This document shows positions 26,983 through 36,323 of a DNA stretch of 64,000 bases, one piece after another. Numbering within the stretch: the stretch's first letter is position 1; each line of letters opens with the position of its first letter. The notes beneath the pieces were generated by a model that searched no databases, was not told the DNA's origin, and was given only the letters and a program-made list of their open reading frames with translations. Source of the DNA: Clostridium folliculivorans (GTDB lineage: Bacteria > Bacillota > Clostridia > Clostridiales > Clostridiaceae); NCBI RefSeq assembly GCF_024341905.1, contig NZ_BQXY01000009.1:1-64000 (forward strand), in the 5' to 3' direction. The position numbers and the translations under genes were made by a program.

Positions 26983-27024
26983 AGCAAGAAATGATATAGA
27001 TAATTATTTACTGTTAAATAATTA

Positions 27025-27053
27025 TTGACTAATATATCACTATATCGTAATAT
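27025..27053 (+). promoter_or_regulatory. Promoter of the arsR-reductase unit
   Basis: TTGACT, a 17-base spacer and TAATAT. The spacer and the -10 flank form an AT-rich dyad (ATATATCACTATAT, TAATATATGAATATA), a plausible operator for the ArsR-type product encoded 56 bases downstream. Confidence 0.65.
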
Positions 27054-27108
27054 ATGAATATACTAATATTAAGTAAGTTGAAAATAGTTAGATAACGAGG
27101 TGAACTAA

Positions 27109-27405
27109 ATGGAAATGAATTATAAAGAATTAGAAGAAATAGCGGAACTGCTTAAAATAATAGCTCATCCTGTAAGACTTTGTATAATAAAAGGTTTGAT
27201 TGAGAGTGGAGGATGCAATGTTTCTCACATGCAGGAATGTTTGGAATTGCCTCAATCAACTGTGTCTCAGCATCTTCAAAAGTTAAGGTCCTTTGGGATT
27301 ATAGAAGGCGATAAGAATGGACTTGAAATAACTTATAGGGTTAGCAATGACAAAGTAAGCAAGCTAGTAAAGGCTATAACTGAGATAGATAGATTATCAA
27401 AATAG
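27109..27405 (+). CDS. ArsR/SmtB-family repressor
   Basis: A winged-helix repressor of 98 residues (PF01022): LLKIIAHPVRLCIIKGL, the recognition helix ELPQSTVSQHLQKLRSFG and the beta wing GDKNGLEITYRVS. Cys25, Cys36 and Cys44 are present near the helix-turn-helix. Two cysteines in this region are used for persulfide sensing in BigR/SqrR/YgaV-type members, and the adjacent reductase handles persulfides, so a sulfur-sensing role is a reasonable inference. The metal-site ELCVGDL box of ArsR is not present. AACGAGGTG precedes the ATG. It probably represses its own operon. Confidence 0.9.
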   Translation: MEMNYKELEEIAELLKIIAHPVRLCIIKGLIESGGCNVSHMQECLELPQSTVSQHLQKLRSFGIIEGDKNGLEITYRVSNDKVSKLVKAITEIDRLSK

Positions 27406-27471
27406 TAAAAAGTTTTTAATCTAGAGATTTAGAATTATTTTTAACACAAAAATTATTGGAGGTATAGTTAT

Positions 27472-29964
27472 ATGAGTAAAAAAATTATAATAGTTGGTGG
27501 AGTGGCAGGTGGAGCATCTGCAGCTGCAAGGATTAGGCGATTAGATGAAAATGCTGAAGTTATTATGTTCGAAAAAGGTGAACATATATCTTTTGCAAAT
27601 TGTGGGCTACCATACTATATAGGAGAAAGTATTAAAGAGAGAGAAAAGTTATTAGTTCAAACTCCAGAGGCTATGAAGAGAAGATTTAATATAGATGTAA
27701 AAATAAATAGTGAAGTAGTATCTGTTGACACAGAAAGAAAAAATGTTAAGGTAGTCTCTAAGGAAAATGGAGAGTATGAGGAATCATATGACTTTCTTGT
27801 GCTTTCACCAGGTGCAAAACCTATAAGACCAAATATCAAGGGTATAGATAATGAGAATATTTATTCCCTAAGAAATATAGCAGACACAGATAGAATAAAG
27901 TCCGTAATTGATGAAAAGAAGTCACGTAAGGCTGTTGTTATAGGCGGTGGATTTATTGGTATTGAAATGGCTGAAAATCTCGTTGAAAGAAACTTACAAG
28001 TTACTTTGGTAGAAGCAGCTCCCCATATCTTAGCTCCATTTGACTCAGAGATGGTAGCTATTGCAGAAAAGGAACTTGCTTTTAGTGGTGTTTCATTGAT
28101 TCTTAATAATGGTGTTAAAAGCTTTATTAAGAGTGAATCAGGGGTAGTAGTTGAATTAAATGATGGAACAAAAATAGAAACAGATATGGTAATACTAGCT
28201 ATAGGTGTAACTCCAGATACAGGTTTCTTAAAGGAGTCAGGGATAAAACTAGGTGAGAGGGGCCACATTTTAGTAGATGCTCACATGAAAACTTCTGCAG
28301 ATGGAGTTTTAGCTGTTGGAGATGCTATTGCTGTTAAAGATTTCGTAAATGGAAATGAAGCTTTTGTTCCACTTGCTGGGCCAGCTAACAGACAAGGAAG
28401 GATAGCAGCAGATAATATCTGTGGAATTAGCTCAGAATATAAAGGAACCATGGGAACTTCTATATTAAAGATATTTTCACTTGCAGCAGCTTCCACAGGA
28501 AATAATGAGAGAACCTTAAACAGATTAGGTATAGAGTACAAAAAAGCATATGCTCATCCTATGTCACATGCAAGCTATTATCCAGGAGCTACTGAACTTT
28601 CAATAAAGCTATTATATGATCTAGATGGTAAGGTATTGGGAGCACAAGCATTAGGTTATGATGGGGTTGATAAGTTTATTGATGTAATAGCTACAGCAAT
28701 AAGATTTGGAGCTAAAGTTGATGATTTGACTGAACTAGAACTTGCATATGCACCACCATTCCTTTCAGCTAAATCACCTGCCAATATGATTGGATTTATC
28801 GCTCAAAATGATTTAAGAGGCTTGGCTGATTTGTATTCCTTAGATGAATTGAAGGATTTAGATAAAGATAATACTATATTATTGGATGTTAGAGATGAAT
28901 TAGAAGTAGAGAATGGGTCTATAGAAGGAGCTTTAAACATACCAGTTAATTCGTTGAGAGAAAGAATGAACGAGCTTGATAAAGCGAAGGAAATATTAGT
29001 ATATTGTGCTGTTGGATTAAGAGGGTATGTTGCTTCTAGAATGCTATCTCAAAATGGTTTTAAAGTTAAAAATCTTACTGGTGGATATAAGAGCTTTATA
29101 CAAGGAAATTATAAGGTTAATGAACCTTCCATATCAAATGATTTGAATGATAACGATAATGTGAAGGATTATGATTCTGAAACTGTAGAGAAAGGTTATG
29201 ACAGTATGGATAATAGTAAGCTTATTGAATTGGATGCTTGTGGTCTTAGTTGCCCTGGTCCATTGATGAAAGTGAAAACTGCTATGGATGATTTAGAAAA
29301 TGGAGATGTTCTTTGTGTTAAAGCTTCTGATCCAGGTTTCTATGAAGATATAAAAGCTTGGGCTAAGAGAACTAATAATGAACTAATGGATATAAAAAAA
29401 TCTGGAGGAATAATTAATGCCTATATAAAAAAAGGTAATGCATTAAGCCATGAGACTGCAGTTACCAGTGATGGAGGCCAAGTAAAAACAGTAAATGATG
29501 GAAAGACTATTGTAGTATTCTCAGGTGATTTAGATAAAGCAATAGCATCTTTTATAATTGCAAATGGAGCGGCTTCTATGGGGAGAAAGGTTACTATGTT
29601 CTTTACCTTCTGGGGACTTAATATACTTAGAAAAAATGATAAAATAAACACTAAAAAGAACATTGTTGAAAAAGCATTTGGAATGATGATGCCTAGAGGT
29701 AGCAAAAAGCTTACGCTTTCTAGGATGAATATGGGTGGTCTTGGGGCTAAAATGATTAGAGCGGTTATGAAAAATAAAAATATACAATCCTTAGAAGATT
29801 TAATACAGGCTGCTATTGATAATGGAGTTAATATAGTAGCATGCACTATGTCTATGGATGTAATGGGAATAAAGAAAGAAGAGCTTATAGATAATATTAA
29901 TCTTGGCGGCGTAGGTTATTACTTAGGTGAGGCTGAGGATTCAAATGTGAATCTTTTTGTGTAA
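27472..29964 (+). CDS. CoA-disulfide/persulfide reductase with rhodanese, TusA and DsrE domains
   Basis: A four-module fusion of 830 residues. Residues 1-320 are an FAD/NAD(P)H reductase: VGGVAGGASAAARIR binds FAD and the redox Cys44 lies in SFANCGLPYY, as in CoA-disulfide and NAD(P)H persulfide reductases; a dimerisation domain follows to about 440. Residues about 455-545 are a rhodanese with active Cys in LVYCAVGLRG. Near 590-660 is a TusA domain (ELDACGLSCPGPLMKVK). From about 680 on is a DsrE-like domain (IVVFSGDLDKAIASFIIANGA). The set suggests transfer of sulfane sulfur between carriers and reduction to sulfide or CoA. The upstream ArsR gene, 66 bases away, likely controls it. GGAGG precedes the ATG. 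Confidence 0.92.
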   Translation: MSKKIIIVGGVAGGASAAARIRRLDENAEVIMFEKGEHISFANCGLPYYIGESIKEREKLLVQTPEAMKRRFNIDVKINSEVVSVDTERKNVKVVSKENGEYEESYDFLVLSPGAKPIRPNIKGIDNENIYSLRNIADTDRIKSVIDEKKSRKAVVIGGGFIGIEMAENLVERNLQVTLVEAAPHILAPFDSEMVAIAEKELAFSGVSLILNNGVKSFIKSESGVVVELNDGTKIETDMVILAIGVTPDTGFLKESGIKLGERGHILVDAHMKTSADGVLAVGDAIAVKDFVNGNEAFVPLAGPANRQGRIAADNICGISSEYKGTMGTSILKIFSLAAASTGNNERTLNRLGIEYKKAYAHPMSHASYYPGATELSIKLLYDLDGKVLGAQALGYDGVDKFIDVIATAIRFGAKVDDLTELELAYAPPFLSAKSPANMIGFIAQNDLRGLADLYSLDELKDLDKDNTILLDVRDELEVENGSIEGALNIPVNSLRERMNELDKAKEILVYCAVGLRGYVASRMLSQNGFKVKNLTGGYKSFIQGNYKVNEPSISNDLNDNDNVKDYDSETVEKGYDSMDNSKLIELDACGLSCPGPLMKVKTAMDDLENGDVLCVKASDPGFYEDIKAWAKRTNNELMDIKKSGGIINAYIKKGNALSHETAVTSDGGQVKTVNDGKTIVVFSGDLDKAIASFIIANGAASMGRKVTMFFTFWGLNILRKNDKINTKKNIVEKAFGMMMPRGSKKLTLSRMNMGGLGAKMIRAVMKNKNIQSLEDLIQAAIDNGVNIVACTMSMDVMGIKKEELIDNINLGGVGYYLGEAEDSNVNLFV

Positions 29965-29985
29965 ATAATATATATGATTAAAGAT

Positions 29986-30023
29986 AAAAACCACTTCAGT
30001 TTCAATACTGAAGTGGTTTTTAA
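29986..30023. terminator. Bidirectional terminator between convergent genes
   Basis: AAAAACCACTTCAGT and ACTGAAGTGGTTTTT form a perfect 15-base stem around a TTCAAT-type loop, with A and T tracts on both sides. Confidence 0.93.
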
Positions 30024-30028
30024 TTTAC

Positions 30029-30994
30029 TTATTTATTAAGATCTTTCTCTATTTCCTTAACTGAATCAGTAAATTCTGAAAGAGAACCAACTTGTTCATT
30101 TAGAGTTACTGCTATCTCATCTACCAAAGCTGAGTTTTCTTTTGATAGAGTAGTTACATTTCCTATAAAGTTGATTAAGTTATCCTTTTGTTCAGCAGTT
30201 GCAACAAGGTTAACTAAACAATCATTTATTTCTGAAGTGGCACCATCTATAGAATTCTTAATATTAGTGAAAGTGTCTTTTGTTTCAACTATAGTGTCAT
30301 GTTGAGCTACTATTGCTGTATTTCCACCATTCATAGCAGAAGAAGCATTTAGTATTTCTACTTTAATTTCATCTAATATTTTTGTTATACTTTGAACAGC
30401 TTGTTTAGAGTTTTCTGCAAGCTTTCTAACTTCTCCAGCTACTACTGAGAACCCTTTACCAGCTTCTCCAGCTCTAGCTGCTTCGATAGCTGCATTTAAA
30501 GCAAGTAGGTTTGTTTGACTTGCTATTTGGCTTATTGAATCAGTTATCATATTAACTGATTCTAGCTTTGATACAAGCTCGTTTACAGTTGAATATGAAA
30601 CTTGGAAGGCTTGTTGAAGTTCTTTAAGTGATGAATCTAATGAGTTTATTGTAACGATACCTTTATCAGCTAACTCATCAGTATCAAGAACAGAGATATG
30701 TACGTTGTTAATGTTCATTGCTAAAGATTCCATTGACTCATTAAAACCTCTAAGCATTCCATCAGCTGTATGAAGTTCTTCATTGATTGATTCAGTTGAT
30801 GTTGTAAGATTTGATATAGAGTCAGTAACATCTCCAATGTTACTCTTAACATTATCAGCTTCATTAGAAAGTATAACCAACCTATCCATAAATTTATGGT
30901 AGTCAGTGTTTACTACTTCTTTTACGGCTACTTCTTCTAGTTGAGTAGCAGCTACTTCTCTTATAGACTCTTTCTTTTTTGAAAATAATCCCAT
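30029..30994 (-). CDS. Soluble methyl-accepting chemotaxis protein
   Basis: A cytoplasmic chemoreceptor of about 321 residues without membrane helices or a recognisable ligand domain. It begins [14 protein letters not shown], has a coiled-coil N-terminal half, and carries the conserved receptor hairpin tip [28 protein letters not shown] (seen in part as [20 protein letters not shown]). The tip contacts CheA/CheW. The ATG at 30994 has GGGGAGG six bases upstream and is preferred over the ATG at 30997 and the longer frame. Monocistronic and convergent with the reductase. What it senses is unknown. Confidence 0.88.
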   Translation of the reverse strand: MGLFSKKKESIREVAATQLEEVAVKEVVNTDYHKFMDRLVILSNEADNVKSNIGDVTDSISNLTTSTESINEELHTADGMLRGFNESMESLAMNINNVHISVLDTDELADKGIVTINSLDSSLKELQQAFQVSYSTVNELVSKLESVNMITDSISQIASQTNLLALNAAIEAARAGEAGKGFSVVAGEVRKLAENSKQAVQSITKILDEIKVEILNASSAMNGGNTAIVAQHDTIVETKDTFTNIKNSIDGATSEINDCLVNLVATAEQKDNLINFIGNVTTLSKENSALVDEIAVTLNEQVGSLSEFTDSVKEIEKDLNK

Positions 30995-31178
30995 CATTAT
31001 CCTCCCCTGATTTGCATATATAATATTAAACATATAAGTTTTTTTTAATAAATTTGTTAATAATAATTGTTAAATAAGAAAAAATGTTTATTTATTTCAA
31101 CTTATATAATCTAATTATAGCACAAAGTGCAAAAAATTCTCGGCTTTTCTATAAAAAATAACAAAAAAGCCACTAATA

Positions 31179-31967
31179 TTACAGTTGTTGATCTTTAATT
31201 AATTCTCTCATATCTCTAGTCATATCCTTAATCTTTTGCGGTGCCTGAATGCTGCTAATTACTTTGCTAAACCATTGAAGTGCTGCTTCAGTTTTTCCTA
31301 TTCTTCTGGACAATTCCCCAAGAAGATACATCAAACTGAATCTATCCATACCGTAGAGAGGGAAATCTTCATTTTGGTAAGCATTGTCAAAGCCTTCTAA
31401 AGCCTTTTCTAAGAATGAAATTTCATTAGTGCTATCTTCAAGAAGTCTATACATCCACGCAATTTTGAGACATATCATTGCTTTTGTACTGCTTTTTCCT
31501 TCCATAACAACACTGTTTATTAGAGCCAATTTATATCTTTCAATAGCGATCTTCTCATCATAAATTGCAGGATAAGCTTTACGATTCCATTTACTAGATA
31601 CACCTTTTACAATAGGTTCAATTTGATAAGATTTTAATTTGTTAAAATCAGCCTTCATTGCACTATACCCACAAGTTGGGCACACATAAACATCATAAAA
31701 ATATGGGCTTATAACTGAATATCTCATGAAGAAATCTGAATCCTTGCTTTGTAATCTAGGTCCGTTTGTTTTAGGTGAACGAGCTTTAAATTTACTTTCG
31801 CATACAGGGCATTGGCATTCCTTATCATATAAAAATTTTGATAAATCCACTTCTTTTTTTGCTGCCTGTACAGCTGCTGCCTTTGCTTTTTCCTCTTTGT
31901 TATATAAATCTACATTTTGTAGGTTGTCAAACCCTAAATTTTCTAATCCTGAAAAAACTTTATCCAT
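31179..31967 (-). CDS. DUF2225 family protein
   Basis: A soluble protein of about 262 residues matching DUF2225 (PF09986), a family common in clostridia with no assigned function. The N-terminal third has two CxxC pairs, ECQCPVCESKF and VYVCPTCGYSAM, likely a zinc site, with the sequence SDFFMRYSVISPYFYDVYV between them. The rest is TPR-like helical repeats (ERYKLALINS, IAWMYRLLEDSTNEISFLEKAL, AALQWFSKVI). The ATG at 31967 follows AAGAGGTGTGAT. Monocistronic. A scaffold or regulatory role is possible but unproven. Confidence 0.85.
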   Translation of the reverse strand: MDKVFSGLENLGFDNLQNVDLYNKEEKAKAAAVQAAKKEVDLSKFLYDKECQCPVCESKFKARSPKTNGPRLQSKDSDFFMRYSVISPYFYDVYVCPTCGYSAMKADFNKLKSYQIEPIVKGVSSKWNRKAYPAIYDEKIAIERYKLALINSVVMEGKSSTKAMICLKIAWMYRLLEDSTNEISFLEKALEGFDNAYQNEDFPLYGMDRFSLMYLLGELSRRIGKTEAALQWFSKVISSIQAPQKIKDMTRDMRELIKDQQL

Positions 31968-32301
31968 AATCACACCTCTTAATAAATACACCTTTAAATA
32001 TTAGTTGACATATTATGTAAAATAATTTAAAATTGGCATTTGTGGGTTATAAATTATTAACTAAATTCTTAGGTGATAAAATATAATTTTTAATCATAAG
32101 TTTAATTTGATTTTACTCTTAAATATAATTTTACTCTATATTTTAATACATTGCTACTTGGAATTATAATTAATTATCGTAATGGTTATAAAAATTTTTA
32201 CACATAAATTATATTTTGATATAATTATATAAGTTGCAATGAAGTTTATTCATTTTTGTATTTAGGGCTTGGATTTAAAGTGATTATGAAAAGGTGAGAT
32301 T
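31968..32301. other. Divergent intergenic region
   Basis: It holds the promoters of the DUF2225 gene and of the alarmone synthetase on opposite strands. It is very AT-rich; no repeat module, riboswitch or small gene was recognised. Confidence 0.5.
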
Positions 32302-33096
32302 ATGGCAATAAAGAACTGGAAGGAATTCCTTACTCCTTATGAGCAGGCTGTTGAGGAATTGAAAGTTAAGCTAAAAAGTATAAGAAAAGAGTATAGAAGG
32401 AAGAATGAATATTCACCTATTGAATTTATTACTGGAAGAGTGAAGGAAGTTTCTAGTATTTTAGAGAAAGCAAATAAATTCAACATTCCATTGCAGAGAC
32501 TTCAATATGAGATGGAAGACATAGCTGGTGTTCGTATAATGTGTCAGTTTGTTGATGATATACAAAGAGTTGTTGAAATTATAAGAGAAAGAAAAGATAT
32601 GCAGATATTATATGAGAAGGACTATGTTGCCAATGTAAAGGGTAGTGGTTATAGAAGTTATCATATGATAATCAAGTATCCAGTGAATATGGCTGAAGGA
32701 CAAAAGGAAATATTAGCAGAGTTTCAAATAAGAACTTTAGCTATGAACTTTTGGGCTACCATAGAACATTCTTTGAATTATAAGTACAAACAACAAATTC
32801 CTGGTGAGATAAAGCAAAAGCTTAAAAAAGCAGCTGATGCAGCCTTTAGACTAGATGAAGAGATGTTAGAGATAAAAGACGAAATAAAAGACGCACAAAA
32901 GTTATTTGAGGTTAAGTCAGATCTTATCTCTACTATAATGAATAATATATTAAGCCTCATGTCTATTGGAAAGCTTGCAGAGGCCTCAAGGTATCAAGTT
33001 TCTCTTAATAAGCTAATTGAAGAAGGAGAAGTATGGGAACTTAACAATCTGCTTCATTTGGTTCAAAGAGATATAGAAAAATACAGGGACATATAA
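32302..33096 (+). CDS. relQ: Small alarmone synthetase (RelQ/YjbM-like)
   Basis: A (p)ppGpp synthetase of 264 residues with only the RelA/SpoT synthetase domain (PF04607): FITGRVKEVSSILEKANKF, DIAGVRIMCQFVDDIQRV, the substrate-binding VKGSGYRSYHMIIKY, and AEFQIRTLAMNFWATIEH with the catalytic Glu. No hydrolase, TGS or ACT domain. It is in the length range of RelQ proteins with a helical C-terminus used for tetramer formation. AAAGGTGA precedes the ATG. It makes alarmone in response to stress through transcription rather than ribosome binding. Confidence 0.92.
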   Translation: MAIKNWKEFLTPYEQAVEELKVKLKSIRKEYRRKNEYSPIEFITGRVKEVSSILEKANKFNIPLQRLQYEMEDIAGVRIMCQFVDDIQRVVEIIRERKDMQILYEKDYVANVKGSGYRSYHMIIKYPVNMAEGQKEILAEFQIRTLAMNFWATIEHSLNYKYKQQIPGEIKQKLKKAADAAFRLDEEMLEIKDEIKDAQKLFEVKSDLISTIMNNILSLMSIGKLAEASRYQVSLNKLIEEGEVWELNNLLHLVQRDIEKYRDI

Positions 33097-33134
33097 AAAA
33101 TACAATCTACTTAAATTTTTAGGATTACAGTTGT

Positions 33135-33213
33135 TCATCCTTAATGAGCTTATGCAAAGAATTAATATGATATACGAAAAAATCACTGAAGGTCGCTTCA
33201 GTGATTTTTTTTA
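33135..33213 (+). repeat. Partial module A joined to partial module C hairpin
   Basis: CATCCTTAATGAGCTTATG and AAAGAATTAATATGATAT are the module A core with an internal deletion, without clear end arms. It runs into the module C terminator-like hairpin AAAAAATCACTGAAG/CTTCAGTGATTTTTTTT (33178-33211), which probably terminates relQ. Confidence 0.72.
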
Positions 33214-33294
33214 TTTCAGAGTTTTTTGTGTTATTTTATGAACTTTATAAAAATACAGGTGTGTTAAAGACTGACTTTAGAGCTTTGCAATATA

Positions 33295-33906
33295 TTAGCT
33301 TTCTATTGGAACCCTAACAGTATGACTAATATTTTGTGTGATGATTCTTCGTACATCACCTAAATAATCTTTACGAATTTCATCAGTAACATAAGGAACT
33401 GCGCCAAAGAAGGTTTGATCTACCGCTTTTATACCACTGAAGTTAAATATGCCTTGACCTATAGTTTGTTCCATTGATTTGTGCATTCCACTTGCTGCAT
33501 ACATTTCATTTGGTGTACCCGTAGTACAGAATATAACTACCTTCTTGCCCTTTAATAATCCATTAGGAGCACCGTTTACGTATTCATAAGCAAAACCATA
33601 TGAAAATACTCTGTCTATATATCCTTTTAAAATTGCTGGCATGGATGCCCACCATACAGGGAAAACGAAAGTTATTACATCAGCCCATTTGATCTGCTCT
33701 TGCTCTTCTTTTATATCGGCTGGGGTGCCGCCGCTTTGAAAAGCCACGAAATCATCAGGCTTAAGTAATGGGCAAAATTGCATTTGATATAAATCTCTAA
33801 CTTTTACATTTGCGCCTGCTTCTTCAGAAGCCTTAACTACAGTATCTACTATCCCCTTACAAAAGCTTTGTTGATTTGGATGTGCAAAAACAACTAAATT
33901 ATTCAT
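33295..33906 (-). CDS. Flavodoxin-fold NAD(P)H quinone reductase
   Basis: A 203-residue protein of the Flavodoxin_2 family (PF02525; NQO/KefF/MdaB group). VVFAHPNQQSFCKGIVDTV is the FMN phosphate loop, VFPVWWASMPAILKGYIDRVF is the signature, and VIFCTTGTPNEMY the isoalloxazine contact. It reduces quinones or other electrophiles by two electrons with NAD(P)H and FMN. The ATG at 33906 has TGAGGAGG seven bases upstream; an in-frame start at 33921 is rejected. Monocistronic. Confidence 0.9.
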   Translation of the reverse strand: MNNLVVFAHPNQQSFCKGIVDTVVKASEEAGANVKVRDLYQMQFCPLLKPDDFVAFQSGGTPADIKEEQEQIKWADVITFVFPVWWASMPAILKGYIDRVFSYGFAYEYVNGAPNGLLKGKKVVIFCTTGTPNEMYAASGMHKSMEQTIGQGIFNFSGIKAVDQTFFGAVPYVTDEIRKDYLGDVRRIITQNISHTVRVPIES

Positions 33907-33972
33907 TATTGTCCTCCTCATAATATGTTATTGATGAACCATTGTCGTTTAAGTTAAATATGTTATATGTTA

Positions 33973-34072
33973 TTGATGTATCACTTCAAAATAAAATTTA
34001 TATTTTCAAATTTTCCTATCAGAACACTGAGGAGTTTTGAAAATAGATTTCGGTTCAAAGTGCTTATGTAGG
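33973..34072. repeat. Module B palindrome
   Basis: The outer arms GATGTATCACTTC and CAAAGTGCTTATGTAGG are imperfect; the inner hairpin TATTTTCAAATTTTCCT/GAGGAGTTTTGAAAATA is strong. It lies about 65 bases upstream of the reductase gene and 310 bases upstream of the CDF gene. The rest of the 480-base divergent gap is AT-rich. Confidence 0.75.
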
Positions 34073-34322
34073 TTCAATATAACATGCTACTTAGTATTAT
34101 TAAATTCAACATAGTTCATAATAAATTTAATATAAAAACCTAACTTTTTATCAAAGATTCATCTTAAGTATTTTTTCAATGTAAAACTATGTTTATACTA
34201 AATCAAAAAGAAAAATTTCAAATACTTTTATAAAGATATACCAAAGTTCTAAAACTTAACTTGATTTAATATAGATAATTAATTAAAATACTTATATCAA
34301 TTGATTTTCAAATGAAAATAAA

Positions 34323-34337
34323 TGAGAATCATTTTAA
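34323..34337 (+). promoter_or_regulatory. Possible Fur-family operator
   Basis: TGAGAATCATTTTAA fits the 7-1-7 Fur/Zur/PerR pattern TGATAATNATTATCA in 11 of 14 arm positions, 48 bases upstream of the CDF exporter start. Which family member would bind cannot be told. Confidence 0.4.
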
Positions 34338-34384
34338 AATAACTATGCAAATCAATATAATTCATATTTCGGAGGATGTTTATA

Positions 34385-35242
34385 ATGAGTGAAAAAAATA
34401 ATGTTGCTAAGCTATCCATAGTATCAAATTCTGCAATTATAATATTAAAAATAGTATTTGGTGTTTTGACAGGATCTGTAAGTATAATGTCTGAGGCTAT
34501 ACACTCATCGGTGGATTTAGTGGCAGCTATTATAGCATTTATTTCTGTAAAGATTTCAGGAAAGCCAGCAGATGAAGAACATCCATATGGACATGGAAAG
34601 ATGGAAAATGTCTCTGGAGTAATCGAGGCTTTGTTAATATTTGTTGCTGCGTTTTGGATTATATTGGAGGCGGCTAAAAATATATTATCTGGAGTAGTAG
34701 TTGAATCTGTTGGAGCTGGTTTTGTAGTTATGTTCATATCAGCAGCTATAAATTTTTATGTGTCTGGTAAGTTATATAAAGCTTCGCAGGAATATGATTC
34801 AATAGCCTTGAAGGCAGATGCATTGCATCTAAAAACAGATGTGTATACATCTCTAGGTGTAGGTGGAGGACTTTTAATAATTTGGATAACTGGACTAAAT
34901 TTTCTTGATCCAATAGTAGCAATATTAGTGGCATTATTTATATGTAAGGAAGCGTTTGAGTTATTACGAGATGCTTTTAATCCGATTTTAGATTCTAGCT
35001 TATCAGAAGAGGATTTACTTGTGATAAAAAGTATCATGGAAAATTACAAAGATTCTTATACTGAATGGCATGAACTAAGAACAAGAAAAGCTGGAAGTCA
35101 AAGATATGTTGATATACACCTAGTATTAGATGAGAATCTAACATTAAAGGAAGCAAATAAAATCTCGAAAAATATTGAGAATGATATAGAAAGTAAACTG
35201 AAAAATTGTAATATTTTAATCAAGCTCGAAACTTTGATTTAA
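34385..35242 (+). CDS. Cation diffusion facilitator metal transporter
   Basis: A CDF exporter (PF01545) of about 285 residues with six membrane helices. Helix 2 has SIMSEAIHSSVDLVAAIIAF with the metal-site residues, HPYGHGKMENVSG follows, and helix 5 carries DALHLKTDVYTSLGVGGG. The C-terminal cytoplasmic domain ends in RYVDIHLVLDENLTLKEA. Members exchange Zn, Fe, Mn or Co for protons. Helix 2 has His-x3-Asp and helix 5 His-x3-Asp (HSSVD and HLKTD), a combination found in iron/zinc exporters. GGAGG lies nine bases before the ATG at 34385. The metal is not certain; a Fur-like box upstream favours a Fur-family ligand. Confidence 0.92.
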   Translation: MSEKNNVAKLSIVSNSAIIILKIVFGVLTGSVSIMSEAIHSSVDLVAAIIAFISVKISGKPADEEHPYGHGKMENVSGVIEALLIFVAAFWIILEAAKNILSGVVVESVGAGFVVMFISAAINFYVSGKLYKASQEYDSIALKADALHLKTDVYTSLGVGGGLLIIWITGLNFLDPIVAILVALFICKEAFELLRDAFNPILDSSLSEEDLLVIKSIMENYKDSYTEWHELRTRKAGSQRYVDIHLVLDENLTLKEANKISKNIENDIESKLKNCNILIKLETLI

Positions 35243-35261
35243 GCTTAATAAGGAGGAACAA

Positions 35262-35528
35262 TTGTTAGCTAACGTTGTTATTATTATATCAATCATAACA
35301 AGTTTTGTTTTTATCCTTAAGACACATAAGATTAAAGATATACGAAAAAGAGATAAAGTTTACAATATCTTATCCTGCATAGCTATAATATATATTTTAG
35401 TAATTGGATCAGTTAAATACTATGATAGCATATCTACATATAATTATATAATAATGCGAATACCAGCAGGATGCTTATTGTTTATATATCTTTTAAGAAA
35501 GATAAGCTATAGAGTTTTTGATAGGTAA
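35262..35528 (+). CDS. Small membrane protein, 88 aa
   Basis: Three hydrophobic segments (VVIIISIITSFVFIL, ILSCIAIIYILVIGSV and IPAGCLLFIYLL) separated by basic loops. It starts with TTG preceded by AAGGAGGAAC at ideal distance, 19 bases after the CDF stop codon, so it is in the CDF operon. No family recognised. A strong terminator follows. Confidence 0.75.
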   Translation: MLANVVIIISIITSFVFILKTHKIKDIRKRDKVYNILSCIAIIYILVIGSVKYYDSISTYNYIIMRIPAGCLLFIYLLRKISYRVFDR

Positions 35529-35537
35529 ATAGAATCT

Positions 35538-35579
35538 TAATAACCATACTCGTATTTTTATAAGTATGGTTATTTTTTT
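35538..35579 (+). terminator. Terminator of the CDF operon
   Basis: AATAACCATACT pairs with AGTATGGTTATT and is followed by TTTTTT. Confidence 0.92.
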
Positions 35580-36036
35580 CTGTATGTATATAAGGTATAA
35601 TAAGTTTTATTCATAAAAATATCGTAGTAAATACACTTTAATCGATTAATTTATGAATCGAATTAAATAGAACTAAAGTATTAATATTAACGTGATTAAT
35701 GAATTTTTTTGCCTCACTTTTTGTCTTACTGACTTGTTAAGTATAAATTAAACTAATCTTTCAGTTCAATAAAACTAATATCTCTTCAGATTTTTCTAAA
35801 AATGTGTAGCAAATTAGAAAAATAGTTGAATTCGTATGTTTTGGCAATATATAAACTAATATTTTCAACCACTCTATACTTATAGACTATTTTTTCTATA
35901 TACAATTATTTATTAATTAAATGTTGGTAAATATTTATATATGTAGACGGACAAGCATATAATTAACTTTATATTTTAAAGCCGCTTCTCTAAAATTAGC
36001 ACAATATTAGAAACAGTTTTCGGACAGATCTATACC
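35580..36036. other. Gene-free AT-rich stretch
   Basis: No ORF of note on either strand and no recognised repeat module. It leads into the iterated motif at 36037-36207 and may be part of a former mobile element together with the IS1595-like gene. Confidence 0.4.
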
Positions 36037-36207
36037 TCTTTACAATTATTTTTGAGTAACATTTGCAGCTTTATTATTATATTAGTTTCTCAAAATTATA
36101 TTGGATACTCTATGTCCTTGTAAATTTCTTTAAAATTATATTAATCGCTTTACAATCTTATTAATGGTTTAAAAGTTTAATTAAATATTTATGGTCTTAT
36201 TAATACT
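36037..36207 (+). repeat. Iteron-like array of degenerate motifs
   Basis: A motif close to CTTTAAAATTATATTAATCG recurs at about 36039, 36069, 36089, 36128, 36148, 36168 and 36188. Most steps are 20 bases or a multiple of it. The copies at 36128 and 36148 are the best. It lies about 120 bases beyond the stop codon of the IS1595-like gene. In such AT-rich DNA chance similarity must be considered. Confidence 0.4.
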
Positions 36208-36323
36208 CATTAATAGAAAGAGATTATTTCTAAATATGTCAAGTTATGACCAACAAACATGTGAATTTTCAATATACATCTAAGAGGGGAGTCATAGTTA
36301 TATTCTATTAAAGTATAATTTCT

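Noticed and set aside
26762..27000. Repeated GGAAAGGCAG/GGAAAGGTAG units considered as a CRISPR-like array
   Set aside because: Only two to three degenerate units with hairpin structure, no regular spacers, and no cas genes in the window; they fit module C copies instead.
27657..29846. Minus-strand frames of 60-141 codons inside the persulfide reductase gene
   Set aside because: They are antisense to a highly conserved multidomain protein, lack ribosome sites and read as low-complexity Ser/Ile-rich sequence, the usual shadow of this codon usage.
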